NCBI RefSeq assembly: GCF_026210795.1
Contig: NC_089441.1
Span: forward strand, 1,922,001 to 1,986,000
Source of the DNA: Rhizophagus irregularis
Lineage: Eukaryota > Glomeromycota > Glomeromycetes > Glomerales > Glomeraceae
Direction of reading: 5' to 3'
Length of the DNA stretch: 64,000 nt
Positions 1 through 13,137 of the stretch are shown here, piece after piece. The notes below the pieces were generated by a model. The model was not told the DNA's origin. It did no database searches and worked only from the letters and a program-made list of their open reading frames with translations. Position numbers and translations under genes: made by a program. How positions within the stretch are numbered: the first letter of the stretch is position 1; every line of letters begins with the position of its first letter.

Positions 1-800
1 AAAATCCAGAACTTCCCTCTGACGTTTCAAACTATTCAAAAGCAGATTTCAGTAATTTAAAGAATACTTTACAACAATGTATTCCTTTTATTAGGTTTCA
101 TAATTTAACCTCTAAAGAATTTTTAGATAGGGTACTTCCTTATAAAAAAGTTCTACCCAAGGAATTATACACAGAATTATTAAGGGAATTTTTAGATAAT
201 AATACAAAGACAAGTAGTAAATCTTCACCTCGTATATATGAAGAGGTTATTTTAAAAGGTATTAATTCTAATATTATTACATCTCAACATGCTGAAGAAA
301 TCTCAAAATGGATTAAGAGATTAGAAATTACTGACGAATTGACTACTTCTATCGAATTTAAATTATTATTTCGTGGATCTCGCGACGGATTTTATCCAGT
401 AAAATTTCATGAAATTTGTGATAGTCAATCTCATACTGTAACGATTGCTAAAGTGGCAGGTAGTAACGAAATTCTTGGAGGATATAATCCGATTGCATGG
501 AAATCTGATAATATTTATGGTACTACTGTAGATAGTTTTATTTTCTCATTTAATAATACTAATAGAAATGAAAATTATATTTTAAGTCGTGTAATAGATA
601 AAAAACATGCTATAGATAATAGATGCTATTGTGGTCTAATATTTGGTAATGGAGACCTTATTATATGGGGATTTGATCATCAAACACTTCGTAATTATTG
701 TCGTAGTAGTAAAAGTTCTTACGAGAAACCAATTAGAGAAACTGAAGATATATTTTCTATAGAAGAATATGAAGTATTTCGAGTGATGTTTAAAATTTAA
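1..800 (+). CDS. BTB-BACK-TLDc protein, 3' part only (5' end outside window)
   Basis: The frame is open from the first full codon (base 3) to a TAA at 798-800, so this is the last exon of a gene that starts left of the window. The translation lines up almost residue for residue with the C-terminal half of the gene at 2021-4322: end of BACK (LPSDVSNYSK, then IRFHNLTSKEF), a linker, and a full TLDc domain beginning near FKLLFRGSRDGF and ending YEVFRVMFKI. TLDc domains are linked to oxidative-stress resistance and V-ATPase regulation in other eukaryotes; BTB-BACK normally recruits Cullin-3. The first ATG inside the exon (339) lies within TLDc and is not a credible start. Whether this copy also carried the lectin domain of its neighbour cannot be seen. 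Confidence 0.88.
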   Translation, partial: NPELPSDVSNYSKADFSNLKNTLQQCIPFIRFHNLTSKEFLDRVLPYKKVLPKELYTELLREFLDNNTKTSSKSSPRIYEEVILKGINSNIITSQHAEEISKWIKRLEITDELTTSIEFKLLFRGSRDGFYPVKFHEICDSQSHTVTIAKVAGSNEILGGYNPIAWKSDNIYGTTVDSFIFSFNNTNRNENYILSRVIDKKHAIDNRCYCGLIFGNGDLIIWGFDHQTLRNYCRSSKSSYEKPIRETEDIFSIEEYEVFRVMFKI

Positions 801-1212
801 AATCTCAGTTTTTTTACTTTGGGAATTTTTTTATTAATCTTAACCGCATGTTTCTGGATGATTTCTAATTACATTTTAATAAAGATGAATAATTTGTTAA
901 CTGTACGTTATAATGACTAACTTTTTCCCAACGATTTGTAATTTTCAATTATTTTAATATTGTATTTGAATCATGAAAAACAAAAAGATCATAGGGAAGG
1001 TTTTGATGGTGTACTGTTTGATATATATATATTAATATTCAATTAATAAAAAAAATCCTCCGATTCTTCCCTTAATATTTCAAAATATGAACGTAATAAA
1101 TTTTAAAAGAATATTTTTCAATTATATTAAATAATTTTTTTCGTCCGAGATTTGGACAGTTATTTTGCCATAGTCAAATTTAAAAAAACTATCATTATTA
1201 CATTATTACCTA
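801..1212. other. AT-rich spacer
   Basis: Non-coding, AT-rich sequence between the partial gene and its degenerate neighbour. A short AT dinucleotide run sits near 1020-1030. I see no open frame or RNA gene. Confidence 0.6.
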
Positions 1213-1790
1213 TATATAAAATTCTTCAAAATTATCACATGATGAATTTTATGAATTATCGTTCTCCTTACCTGCGAGAAATTTTTAGTTCATATTAAAT
1301 TACTACTAATATTCTATTTGAAATTTTTAAAATTATTTATAAATCAATTTATTTTATCTCATGAGCAAGTACTAAAATCTTATTTTTAGATATGGCTGCG
1401 GAAGGCTTTCTTTTTAAAGAGTTCGATACTTCAGATATAATTGAGTTGTTAGTTGCCACTAGTGGACTAAACCTTCATGAATTGTTAATCACTTATATAC
1501 AATCGTTTTTTGATTGAAAGTAAAGTAAACTGAATGGAACAAAATTTTAATTTGATAATTCAGACGAGCTTTGAAAATGATTCTTTCTTGGATTTTCAAA
1601 GATATTATAATTAATTAATATCAAAAAAGTCAGAAAAGATATTTAAATCGCTAGATTATATTTCAATTCCAGAAAAACTTTTGAGTTTAGAAATTTGGGA
1701 ACATGTACAGTATTTAAATGGGGGCTTGCTTGCACTAAATTTAGAACTTCCCTCTGACCTTACAAACTATTCAAAAGATCATTTTTGGCC
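1213..1790 (+). pseudogene. Degenerate BTB-BACK-TLDc copy
   Basis: Patches match the gene at 2021-4322: the BTB piece NYRSPYLREIF near 1254-1295, then after an intron-like gap the BACK start (GFLFKEFDTSDIIELLVATS, near 1400-1470), the ITYIQS region, and further BACK fragments to LPSDLTNYSKDH near 1750-1780. The patches are in different frames, contain stops, and no TLDc follows. It is a truncated, frameshifted copy in the same orientation as its two flanking relatives, so it fits a former tandem array of three. Confidence 0.75.
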
Positions 1791-2020
1791 AAAAAATATT
1801 TAATAATTCAATTATCTGGCAGAGACTGTTTTTTCTAATAAAATTTTTTATTTAGACCCGGATGTCCGATCTGCAATCCGGAATCTTAAGGGTGATCAAT
1901 GTGATCATGTGCGTAATTGTGTAATGCTAAAATGATTTTCCGATCTCCGAACAACGTTTGTGCACGATATCTCTTTCTTACCTTTATTACTTTTTTATTA
2001 CTTAATTAAAAAAAAAAAGT

Positions 2021-4322
2021 ATGGCTAATTATTATTGGATCATATCTCAACACTCTGGAATGGTTCTTGAAGTTGCAGGTGGTTCTTATAGTGAAGCTAA
2101 TATCATGCAATATCATAAAAAACACGAGAACGATTGTAGCGTAAGGATTTGCATTTAATATTCTAATGAATAAGATTATTTTATTAATTTATTTACCCTT
2201 CTTTACATTTAGGTCGGCACCCAACTCTGGTTTTTTGATGGCGGATTAATTACCAACAAAAGGTCTGGTCTTGTGCTCGATGTTACTGAAAGTAAGCAAC
2301 AATTTGATATAATTATTAGAAATCAAAATCCTCTAATTTCTAAACTCAATTTTTCTCTCTTAATCAAGGAAACATTCAAAATGGCAATTATATTTCACAA
2401 AATATCATTGTTTTTTTTTATTTCTCACACAGTAATTAAATATTTCAATTTCACTATAAGGTACACAAATTATTCAACGCGCAAGTGGCTCTGAACCTTC
2501 AGTAAGTCAGGAATGGGATTATAACTATGAGGATAATACTATTAGTTTAAGATCTAATCGAAATTTTGTTCTTGATATTAAGGTAAAAATTTTGTGATGC
2601 TATATATAATTATTTGAGATATTAGAGAGAAATAATTTTATAAAGATTTTAATTTCTTTATTTAAAACTTGCGTTTCATATAGGATAAAAGCAAAGATAA
2701 CTGGATCCCCATCATTCTTCATAGTAAACATGATGGCCAAAATCAGCGATTCAATTTGCTAAAATGGAATAATAATTCTGGTACTGATGCTGGTAGATTA
2801 TTAGTAACGAACATTATCGAAGATAATAAATTTTTATCAAAACTATCACAAAATTTGCTTGAAATTTTGGCTGATGATGAATATTATGATGTTACTATTG
2901 AAGTTGGTAACGATCCTAATGTAAGAATTTTCCGAGCTCATATGGTTATCTTACATTATCGTTCTCCTTACATGCGAGAAATTTTGTCAGCTAATAAAAA
3001 GAAAGATAATGGGACTTTGGCTCATATTAAATTACCAAATATTTTACCTGAGACTTTTGAAATAATTATAAGGTAAAGTTAGATTAATTAAATTATCGAT
3101 CTTTTATTAATATATTTTAATTTTACAAGTATCATATCGATATTTTAGATATATTTATGGTGGAAAGCTTTCTTTGAAAGAATATGATACTTCAAATATT
3201 ATTAAATTATTAGTTGCCGCCAATGAATTAAATCTTCAAGAATTAATCACCTATATACAATCACATTTGGTTGAAAATGAAATGAACTGGATGGAACAGC
3301 ATTTTAATTTGATATATCGAACAAGCTTTGAGAATGATTCTTTCTTTGGTCTTCAAAGATATTGTAATGAATTAATATCCAAAAAGCCAGAAAAGATATT
3401 CAAATCGCAAGATTTCAATTTAATCCCAGAAAACCTTTTGATTTCAGTTATTCGAGAAAATAATCTTCAAATGAGCGAAATTCAAATTTGGGAACATGTT
3501 CTTAAATGGGGACTTGCACAAAATCCAGAACTCCCCTCTGACGTTACAAACTATTCAAAAGAAGATTTTATTACTCTGAAGAATACATTACAACAATGTA
3601 TACCTTATATTAGGTTTCATAACTTAACTTCCAAAGAATTTTTAGATAGAGTATTCCCATACAAAAAAGTTTTACCCAAAGAATTATACACAGAATTGTT
3701 AAGAGAATTTTTAGATAATAATACTAAGACAAGTAGTAAATCAGAACCTCGTATATATAAAGAGGTTAATTCAAAAGATATTGATTCTAATATTATTACA
3801 TTTCAACATGCTGAAACAATCTCAAAATGGATTAAGAAATTGGAAATTGTTGACGAGTTAACTAATTCTATCGAATTTAAATTATTATTTCGTGGATCTC
3901 GTGATGGATTTGATCCTGAAAAATTTCATGAAATTTGTGATAATTACTCTCGTACTGTAACAATTGCTAAAGTGGTAGGTAGTGACGAAATTCTTGGAGG
4001 ATATAACCCGATTGTATGGAAATCCGATAATACTTACGGTACTACCGAAGATAGTTTTATCTTTTCCTTTAATAACGTTAATAGAAATGAAAATTATATT
4101 TTAAGTCGTATAGTAAATAAAAATCATGCTATAGATAATAGATACTATTATTGTGGTCCAATATTTGGTGATGGAGACCTTATTATATTGGGGTTTGATC
4201 TTCAAACACTTCGTAATTATTGTCGTAGTAGTAAAAGTTCCTACGAAAAACCGATTAGAGAAGCTGAGGATGCATTTTCTATAGAAGAATATGAAGTATT
4301 TCGAGTGATGTTTAAAATCTGA
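2021..4322 (+). CDS. Ricin-type lectin / BTB / BACK / TLDc fusion protein, five exons
   Basis: My model is exons 2021-2140, 2213-2291, 2461-2582, 2684-3072 and 3149-4322, all with GT-AG introns and matching phases, giving 627 residues. Residues 1 to about 135 look like a ricin-B type beta-trefoil: three repeats with QLW (44-46), QEW (83-85) and QRF (128-130), and hydrophobic motifs SGMVLEVAGG, SGLVLDV and RNFVLDI. BTB follows (about 165-265), then BACK (about 265-375) and TLDc (about 450-627). The third lectin repeat and the start of BTB lie in one uninterrupted exon (2684-3072), so the fusion does not rest on splicing guesses. BTB-BACK usually binds Cullin-3; a lectin part could add glycan or glycoprotein recognition, which is inference. 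The start is the first ATG, directly upstream of the first trefoil strand. Confidence 0.82.
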
Positions 4323-6579
4323 AATCTCAGTTTTTTTAATTTGGAAAGCTTTAATAAAGATGAATAATTTGTTAATCGTATATTATAACATAAGTGAGCG
4401 ATCAACTTTTTTATCGAATTCCATCACAAATATTAATTGATAAGTCAACAACAATAAATAAATAGATTTAAATATATTGCATAAGCTATAAATCACTTTT
4501 ATTATTTTTCATACTTACAATATTGTATAATGTTAGTTTAATTCCGATTATTAAAACTGAAATTATCACAAACATATTAATAACACGGTCTAAAGTTTTA
4601 TAATTAGTTATTATTGGCAAGTTTATTATGCAGTATCGATTAATTTACTGTTACCATTTCTAGAAAAGTATATCAAATGGATTATGGATATGACCCTCGC
4701 AGATGTTCGTTTAGTACTAAATACTTCTTTGAATGTTGTCTTTGAATGTTGTAAAACATATTTCGTCACAAAAACTACAACAGCCAGCAATTAAATCAAG
4801 ACTTCAAATACTTCAAGTACTTAAAAATAATTCAGATAGGAGATTATACAGTAAAGTACTATATTGAGTTGAATGATGATGAAGGCGACGATGATCATGG
4901 ATGATAATGATGATGGTACAGTAGTCAAAGATATGTGATAGGAAATCTCCACAATTTGGATAATCTTCATGACTCTACGTACTTCAAGATTATTTTACCA
5001 AATATATTCTTAGAAGTATGCAACCTCCATCATTTCTGGTGAAGATTATCGTTTAATTGATAGTCCAATTCTTCCCCAAGATTCTCTAATTCAATTGAAA
5101 AATATAGATTTGTAATATAAATATTTGAAAGGTATTAGAAAGATTTGATACATTCTTAATGAAACTGCTCTTTTTTCATTTTGGACTCCTTTTTTTACTT
5201 TAAATTTTGATCCAGTGACAATTCGGAGATTTTTTTTCTTTTTAGAAGTGGCTTTGAGAACGATATTTGAAATCTAGCGTATTTAATGAAGTAGAAAAAT
5301 CATAATATTGGTTGGTGTTGAAAAAAAAGATGTCAGTAACTCAATATAATAACAATCATAATAAATCGATATACGTACTTATAGTATCAAGTAACTTCAA
5401 ATGACCAAGTCACGTCTCTAATTCCTTTCATTTCGATTGAATTTGGTGCAATAATATTTTCTATTAGGGGAGATCAAAAATATAACGTACGTATATGAAA
5501 TATAATTCGCTCAAAACATCTATAGATAATTAATTACAAATAAAGGATTCATACATGATTGAGATGATAAAATTGTGATTCACTCTAAAATGTTAATAAT
5601 CAGAAGTCGTCCATTTGAAGATGATCTTACATAAAATAGTTCAAAAACAAACATATGTGATAACATTATATAAATCAAAGTTTTCGTTTCATCTTTAATT
5701 TTTAGATTTAAGAGTAAATTTTGAATTGAATTTTGTACCTATTAAAATGAAACATTATAACCAATTAAAACTTAAAAATGGCTTGTTACTTACTATGGTA
5801 AATGCCATAACTAATTCATCTCGAATCAAAGGAGTAAGTACAATAGTGGAATTCGCTATACAACCTACAAAAACCTATGATCTTTAATTATCTCAATTAA
5901 TTCGAATTTAAATGAAATTTGATTTAATTATTATTTAACAACAAAATCAAAAAACATGGTACTGTAGTGTTTCATTAATCGGCTTCTTCTAATATACTTG
6001 GACCATCATGAAATCTCGATTGGGATCTATTTCCACTTCATTTTTTGATTTTCCGGATAAAGACATAAACATTCAAACGCAACGGGTCAATTACAAGTTC
6101 TGATCCCTTATATTGATTTTTCAAGGTCGACAGATATTTATTTTGTTAATAAACTTGAAATTATTTATGTAAAATTAACTATCTACAACCAATAATTGAA
6201 TATTTTACCAATATATATTTTCAACGTCACCTTCAGATTTTTTTTTAATTAATTCTTCAATTTCATTATCCTTTTTGAGTTCGCCTTTTACTGTAATTTT
6301 CTTTCCAAATTTGAATTGACTTTACTTGGAAGTAATTACTATTTTATTGCAATGCCAGAGATCATAAATTCATAAACAAAGTGGCACAAACACGTGATTA
6401 ACAGTATGAAAGATCATATTTTCACGTGTATTTTTTTTTTTGATTAGAAAAATAGTAAAATAAAACGTGGGATACCAAAAATATAAAGTAGAGAGAGAGA
6501 GAATGCTGACAACTTTAAACTTCATGTTAAAACCATTAAACCATATATCAAATAAGTATAAAATAAAAAATAGATGAGG
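4323..6579. other. Long spacer without a recognisable gene
   Basis: AT-rich DNA. Points of note are a short direct repeat at about 4725-4752 (TCTTTGAATGTTG twice), a GATGAT-rich stretch near 4870-4915, and a short open stretch near 5720-5886 (VPIKMKHYNQLKLKNGLLL) with no domain I recognise. A GAGA run occurs near 6490-6502. I cannot support a gene here. Confidence 0.5.
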
Positions 6580-7530
6580 ATGTGTTTGGTGGTAAGAACA
6601 TTTTACAGCAAGGTCTGAAACGGATGTGCAACAAACAATATTCCGGCCTGAAATTAATACCAAGTAAAAACTCTTTAAAGTCAGCAAAAAACAAGCCAAG
6701 CAGCGACAGTGCCATGTAGACAGAATTTTCGGAACACGACACAAAGACAAATTATCGCAGCAAAAAAGAAATCACATTTATTTCACCCGTGTCAAAAATT
6801 TCGTAAACCAATTTTATACCTAAAATATAAATTGCTTTATTTTTATTTTTCACCCAAAACTCAGAAGGACATGTACAAGAACCACAACTTCACTTCTATC
6901 TCCATCAACAAGTTCTATCTACTATTGAAAATACAGACGCCTCACCAGTCGCTACAAGTAAAAAGGATCAAACCAATAATTAATCTCATTCCGATACCAA
7001 ATTGGAATCCTTTACCTCCTAATGTTAAATTTAAAGACTAACATCTTCCATACGTTCCAAAAAATCAAAATCAGGTCCGCCCGGGTTGTTTTTTGTACTG
7101 GGAAGTCGAAAGAAGGTACAAGAAGGTTATAGATAAAGAATGTGCTCGTATACGTCAACAAGAAGAAGATGAAGCAAATTTTATAGTACTAGTTATCGAA
7201 AACTGGAGAAACGCAAAACTCAAATAGCTTTCTTGATAGCAAAACAACGTAAGGCTCCGCCTTCACCCTCCTCGCTTGGTTTATGGTCAACATCATCAAG
7301 TAATAGCCCTATACGTAAAATCAAGTCCATGCCTAGGTCACGCCTAGAGGTATCCATTGATGATTTTTCAGATACTTCAGACGATACGAAATTGTTGAAT
7401 CCAGGCCTAACAAACGATCAGTTTCCCCGTCCTGTGTCTTAATGGATCAGTCGTTATTGAAGAGCAAGAAACGGTGTCCTTCTCTCGAGCGCCTTGATGA
7501 TCGCTTTCCAGAAGAACCTTTTTTTTTTTT
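6580..7530 (+). pseudogene. Decayed coding region of unknown origin
   Basis: Base composition is clearly less AT-rich than the surroundings, and coding-like stretches appear in shifting frames on the plus strand: SEGHVQEPQLHFYLHQQVL near 6862-6920, YWEVERRYKKVIDKECARIR near 7098-7160, YRKLEKRKTQIAFLIAKQRK from about 7193, and a serine/proline-rich tail to a TAA at 7440. Frameshifts and stops separate them, so no single intact product exists. The basic, coiled-coil-like middle and Ser/Pro-rich tail could come from a transposon-borne protein or a lost host gene. I do not recognise the family. Confidence 0.4.
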
Positions 7531-10500
7531 GGTTAGATTTTTTTTGTGTTTTCTTTTTTTAGTCATCGTTTTTTTATATATTGTAGCTCCTCTTTACTAC
7601 ATCATTCAAAATACAAACAATTTAGAATAGTGTGAACCACTCTACACCTCAGATTTCTGGGTATATTGAATAAAATTGTCATTTTATATGACGACTTAAT
7701 TTGTTTCTTTTTATCCATTGAGACTTTAGTTGAATTCAGATTAATGGAACAATTAAAGAAAAGAGACAACTGAAAAAAAATTTCAGCCAGCCTATTTTTA
7801 GTTATATTTTTATTGATCTTTCTGCATGCATTGCGTTACAGATATTAGTAATCATTATTTATCAAGTCACGCCACCGTGATTAACACTCTAATACTTGAG
7901 GTTTCATGATTATTTTTTTATTAGAGTATTTCTAATCATAAATCATTTCTTTTTCTTAACATAACGATTTAACCAATTTGTGAACTAAATTATCTTATAC
8001 TCTTGATAGTATAGGTATATAAAGTCTTTTCTTTTGTTATCAATGAAAAATATCTATTATCTTCGTAGTAATAAATGTTTTACATCTCCACTCTCCAATA
8101 TCGTATTGTTGTGTAAATTTTATCAACACGTTCTTTTAACAATACTTGTGGTTATACAGTAAGTGTTATATTGTAATCGTAAGCATAGTATTAATGCAAT
8201 CTAAGCGTATAAACTTTATTAGTTGTGGTTAGAACATGAGAAATTTTCTCGTAATGTAAATTCATTGAGAAACTAAAAATTGTCCTCAATGTCATTTCGA
8301 ATATTGTTATGATTGACGAATAATAATCGGATAACTGAATCAAGAAAGAAAGGCTCATAAAACTTGGTTCTATACTTTTCAGCCATTCAATTAAGTATTA
8401 CAGCCGTGACAATGTCGTGAGTCGTGACCGTTATTAAAAATAAATTAATTATACGAAAAAAGAATAGGTCAGGGGAGATCGTCATATGTATGGTAATTTT
8501 CTATAAATTTTATAAATTTGGAAATCAATACATCAATTATAATATACTTAATTAACGAATGAAACAATCTCTTTTTTTGGTAAAGTATTTACTTACTAAG
8601 ATTTCATACTTAAGCCGCTTCAAATTCTTTTCTCAGATGCTGAAAACCTTTTTTTTTATTCCTTATCAATTAATTAAAACAATTATTATATAACAAATAC
8701 ACAGATGAAAATAATTTTTTAAAAAATTTACATTCTAACTATAACGATATTTATAACTCTAAAACTATTTCATATATAAATATATAATATATATATGATT
8801 TCATCAACAAATTTACCCTATTTCACCTTTTAACCTTATGTATTATGCAAAAATACATGGAAAGAAATAGGAGAGCTCACGCATTCTAATCATAAATAAA
8901 TGCCTTTAGAGTTTGGCAGACTTCTTAAAAACATTATAATGGGTTTAAGACAGTGGAATGGCACCTTTTACATCTTCCTTTCCTAATAATATAATGATTC
9001 AATACCAAACCATATGACCTATACCAGAAATTTCATGAACGTTAATGTTCCCATATTATCTATACTTAAATTATACTAATATTATTCTTAATAAAATTTT
9101 CAATTTTTAATTAATAAAATATCTTGTTATGACATATATAATAGTCCTAATAATCCTCACAAATTAACATTAAAATTATTTTTTTCATAAATCTTAAATA
9201 AATACATGATGGTTTTCAGCTTATTTCATAATTTTTCATTTCATAAATTTATAATTTTACATATTATAGATAACCATCATCAACCAATTGAAACCTTTCA
9301 ATATCTACCATTACTTCATCATCTACCATTACTCTTTTACATTCTAGTCCATTTGATATTTTTTTAAATCTTAGATTTGATCATAAAAAACATTTACAAT
9401 AATAAATTAATATACATAAGATGGCTGCAAATGTTCCCGTAATTAACACAAACTACAACAGAGTCAATACTCTTTTTATCATCTTCTCATAAATACCAAT
9501 ATCCTCAATAACATAATTGTTTTAATTTTTATTTCATTGAAATTCATAATTACCACACTCTTTTTCATTCTCAAACATCTCCCTTCTCTTCCTTCATATC
9601 TCTCTAATCTATTTCACTCTTTAAAAAATTTATTACTATATAATTATTATTATCAATTCTTCTTTATATATTATCTATATTATCATCAATTCTTCTTCAT
9701 TTTCTTTATTTTAATTTTATCTCTTTAAAATATTAATATAAATTTAATTTGTATTATCTTTGACATCTACTCACTTCACATTTTCCCCTAAATTATTAAC
9801 ATATCAAAAATATCAAGAGACTTTAAATAATATGTTCTAACTGTTCAAAAAATACAGTGTTTAATTAATTTTTATTTATACCTTACAATAATTTAATTAT
9901 AAAGCACAAATATCACAAGTTAATTGCTCAAATACCTCCAAAATACAAGTAATTATTACTCATTAAGATGGAATCCCTAAAAATTTTAATAATTTAGACT
10001 TATATAAATGATCACTCATAATTAATATATTATATTATTATAACTTTTAATTGCTACCAATCTCAAACACGTACTAGTTCATGTATAATTGAACCAATCC
10101 TATTTGGAGTAAAAACATTATCAGAAAATGAATTTTAATTTAACTAATGGAAAGAGAATACACATAATCGGCGATATTTTATGAAGATTAAGTAAGAGGG
10201 ATGAAACAGCAAAAAATAAAAATAAGCAATTTTATTGGTCTTAAATCACTATTTGACACTCATAAAGAGCAACAACATTACACTAAATTTACCGCCAGGA
10301 TTAATATCAATGGATGGGACTCACAATCCACTCTCATTAATTTAAGATGAGCTCGTCTAAGTTTTCACAAGTTTTTAACGTTGTAATTGAAATTGTGACA
10401 CAGATCGAGATGAAAGTTTATATTTTTCTTAAATAAATAAATACTTAATTGCTTATTTTTAATTACAAAAAGTTCAAAATATAAAATCAACTGGAGTAAA

Positions 10501-11408
10501 GAACAAAGTAGCTGTATTATGGATTTATAGGCTGCGAAAAGTCAATTAAATAATTGAGAAGGAATTGTGAAAGGCCATTGATTCGTACGGTTAAGATATT
10601 TTCTATTATTCCAGACCGACTAAGCTGATTCATTTCAATTGCTTTTACCTGTGAAGAATCGAAAATTTTTGCTTCGTTCGTTCGTTGATATTTCCAATAA
10701 AATTAATAGAATCTTAACGTGTAAAATTAAAATGTATTTATAATTTATAATAAATAGAGATAGCGGGAAAGGATCGAAATTTTAAATTTAATAAATTTAT
10801 TTTTCTTGTTACGTTACTTTTATTCGTAGAATTACTTTTTACTATTATAATTAAATTCAATAAAATAAAACGTACAGTATTGATATAATACTCAAAAGTT
10901 TTTATTATCTAAATACACGAATATATTAGACTAAGAGATTTTAATTAAATTACTTATCAAGAAAAATGTGTCAGTTTTAAGGCCAATAAATTTTTAATTT
11001 TTTAGTTATCGTAACCTCATTTTTGTTACTATGAAATATAAAAAACTAAGCTTTCTATACATTACTAGCGATATAGCGATAGTACTTAGTTTATAATACA
11101 AGAAAATCTTATATCAAAGAGATCGAACTTATCACATGCTTACGGTTTGTCATTACTATCGGTAATTTTATTAGATCCTAACAATATCTAATTTTTTAAC
11201 TATTACAATTTGTCATTACAATCAATAATTTTTTAATTTCCTAGCAACATAATAGAACTTCAGGCCAAAGTGAAATGACGATCCATTTTTCATTTAAATC
11301 CGACTTTAAGGTAATCGACAAACAATCATACTATATTTTCAGAAATCTCGATCGGGATACGCATTGTGAAATCAGATATACATATATAAATAATTAAATT
11401 TAATAAAT
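7531..11408. other. Large AT-rich spacer
   Basis: Almost 3.9 kb of AT-rich sequence with poly-T and TA-rich tracts. The longest open frame (9537-9728) is low-complexity Phe/Leu/Tyr/Ile sequence typical of AT-rich noise. No RNA gene, terminal inverted repeat or domain was recognised. Confidence 0.55.
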
Positions 11409-12886
11409 TTAATTATTTTTAATTACCTGGAAAACTTCATAATCATCAATCTCGAAATTATTTGGAATATTGAGATTAGGATAAGCATATGGAGAAGAAG
11501 TCCATTTGTAACCATTAAGTTGCATTGCTAGGTCTTTCCCGAAAATTGGCATCCATCTGCCATTACAAATTAAAGTAAGATCTTCATCAATCAATTTTCC
11601 AATTTTACCTGTGTCAATATATCTATAATCATTAAAGAAAAATACAAAACTATCTCGAGTATATTTGTAGACACCAGGTCCTTCCCAATAAAATGGTTTA
11701 TATCCACCGACTATTTGATTTGTCCCTCTAATTTTACCGAGTATAATAATTGATCCTTCGTTATTACATTTTTCATGAAATACTGAGGCTTTATAACCAT
11801 CTCTACTAGCACGAAAGATAAGATTAAATTTGTAAGGAATAATTTGTAATGCTTCGTCATCTTTGTCTATCCATCCCGTAAATAATGATAAATGTGTTGC
11901 GTTTATAAGAACAGAATTAACATTAACGTCAAAAGAGAATCTTGATGGTAACAATCCTATCTGTTCTACATTTGTGACCAAGTAAGACTTTAAGATCTCG
12001 TTTCTTAGCTTTTTTGGTAACAAATCATCATACGGTAATATTTTGTTGTAATATTCCTCAGAAGATATATTATGGAACCTAATTAAAGGGATAAAGTTCA
12101 ATAGCATCTTCTCCATCAAAATTAATTCATCCTTAGTCCATTTAGAAGGGTCTTTATTAACAGTAGGTTGTTGTGCGTGAGCCCACCTAACCAAATTATT
12201 CCATAGTTCAATTTCATCTAGCGCAAGATCGTCTCGTTTGAGCAATAATTCCAATATTTGTGCGGGTAGTGACAATATTTTATCAGTTCCGAATAAAATA
12301 GCTGGTACTTGACAAATCGTTTTTAAACAATAATCTTCCAATATAGTAAAAGTCCCATGTTGAAAAACAATTTTAAGAAGTTCAATGCAATCATCTTGTG
12401 AGAATTTATTCTGATCTTCGATCAAAAATTCTTGTATATATTCAGAGAGTACTCTATCCAACCCAAGTTCTTCTGTAGCGACCAATAATTTTAATATATC
12501 CGGTCCATTCATGACGTTTAAATTCAATTGTCCACAATATAAATGTCTGAAATATCGATTTAAATTATTAAATATAATAAGTTTTAGGTTCATCAATATA
12601 TAAAATTTATATAAAGTAATTTTTTTTAATACCTTATAATAATTTCAAAAATATAAGGCGAAATATTTGGTTTCTCAAAAAAGTATTTTCCATCTTTTCT
12701 TTTAACCCTGTTATCAGAAAAAGCCGTATCAAAATAATCTGATTGATAACGAAGAATGTTTGAATGAGCAAAAATTTCTTTTTGATCATTATCTTCACCA
12801 GCTTGTATAATGACATCATAATCTTTTTTTGACTTGAATAAATTTTCAAGACTGTTTATAACTGGTAAATATAATTGTTGTTGCAT
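11409..12886 (-). CDS. BTB-BACK-TLDc protein, two exons
   Basis: Exon 1 is 12886-12633 and exon 2 is 12546-11409, joined across an 86-bp GT-AG intron at the codon AG|A shared by the whole family; the product is 463 residues. BTB spans about residues 20-115 (YDVIIQAGED, then IFAHSNILRYQSDYF), BACK about 130-275 (LLVATEELGLD, then LWNNLVRWAHAQQPTV), and TLDc about 300-463 (FNLIFRASRDGY, GGYKPFYWEG, IDDYEVFQV). An upstream in-frame ATG at 12946 exists, but I start at 12886 because the paralogues at 37995 and 39974 begin with the same MQQ/MLQ-K-L pattern. Predicted role: Cullin-3 adaptor with a TLDc effector or substrate-binding part. It stands alone, about 8 kb from any intact relative. Confidence 0.88.
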
Positions 12887-13137
12887 TTTTTGTAAAAAGA
12901 TACGAAGAAATCGCGTAAAGAAATGAAGAAATTGATTTGTAATCATAAACGCGTTAACACGTTTCCTTTTTATTGCGAATTTTTGCGGATTAATTGGTTT
13001 AACACGTTACGTAAGTGATCATCAAATTTGACTTAAATTATCAATGTAAATTTTGCGTTTACAAAAACACATGGTCGTAGATCAAAAATCGATTAATCAC
13101 GTTATATCCTGTATCACGTGCTTGTAGATAATTTTAG
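12887..13137. other. Intergenic DNA between divergent genes
   Basis: Spacer between the minus-strand BTB gene and the plus-strand F-box gene. It contains several CACGT-type motifs (for example near 12956, 13008 and 13116) but nothing I can assign as a promoter. Confidence 0.4.

Noticed and set aside
6370-6750. Minus-strand open frame of 126 codons, and the overlapping 6548-6742 frame
   Set aside because: Low-complexity, hydrophobic translation with no domain. It overlaps the plus-strand decayed coding region, whose segments look more coding-like.
9537-9728. Open frame rich in Phe, Leu and Tyr
   Set aside because: Typical of T-rich noise; no start context, homologue or exon partner is visible.
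12886-12946. Upstream in-frame ATG of the BTB gene at 11409-12886
   Set aside because: The paralogues begin at the position corresponding to 12886, and the extra 20 residues are not conserved.
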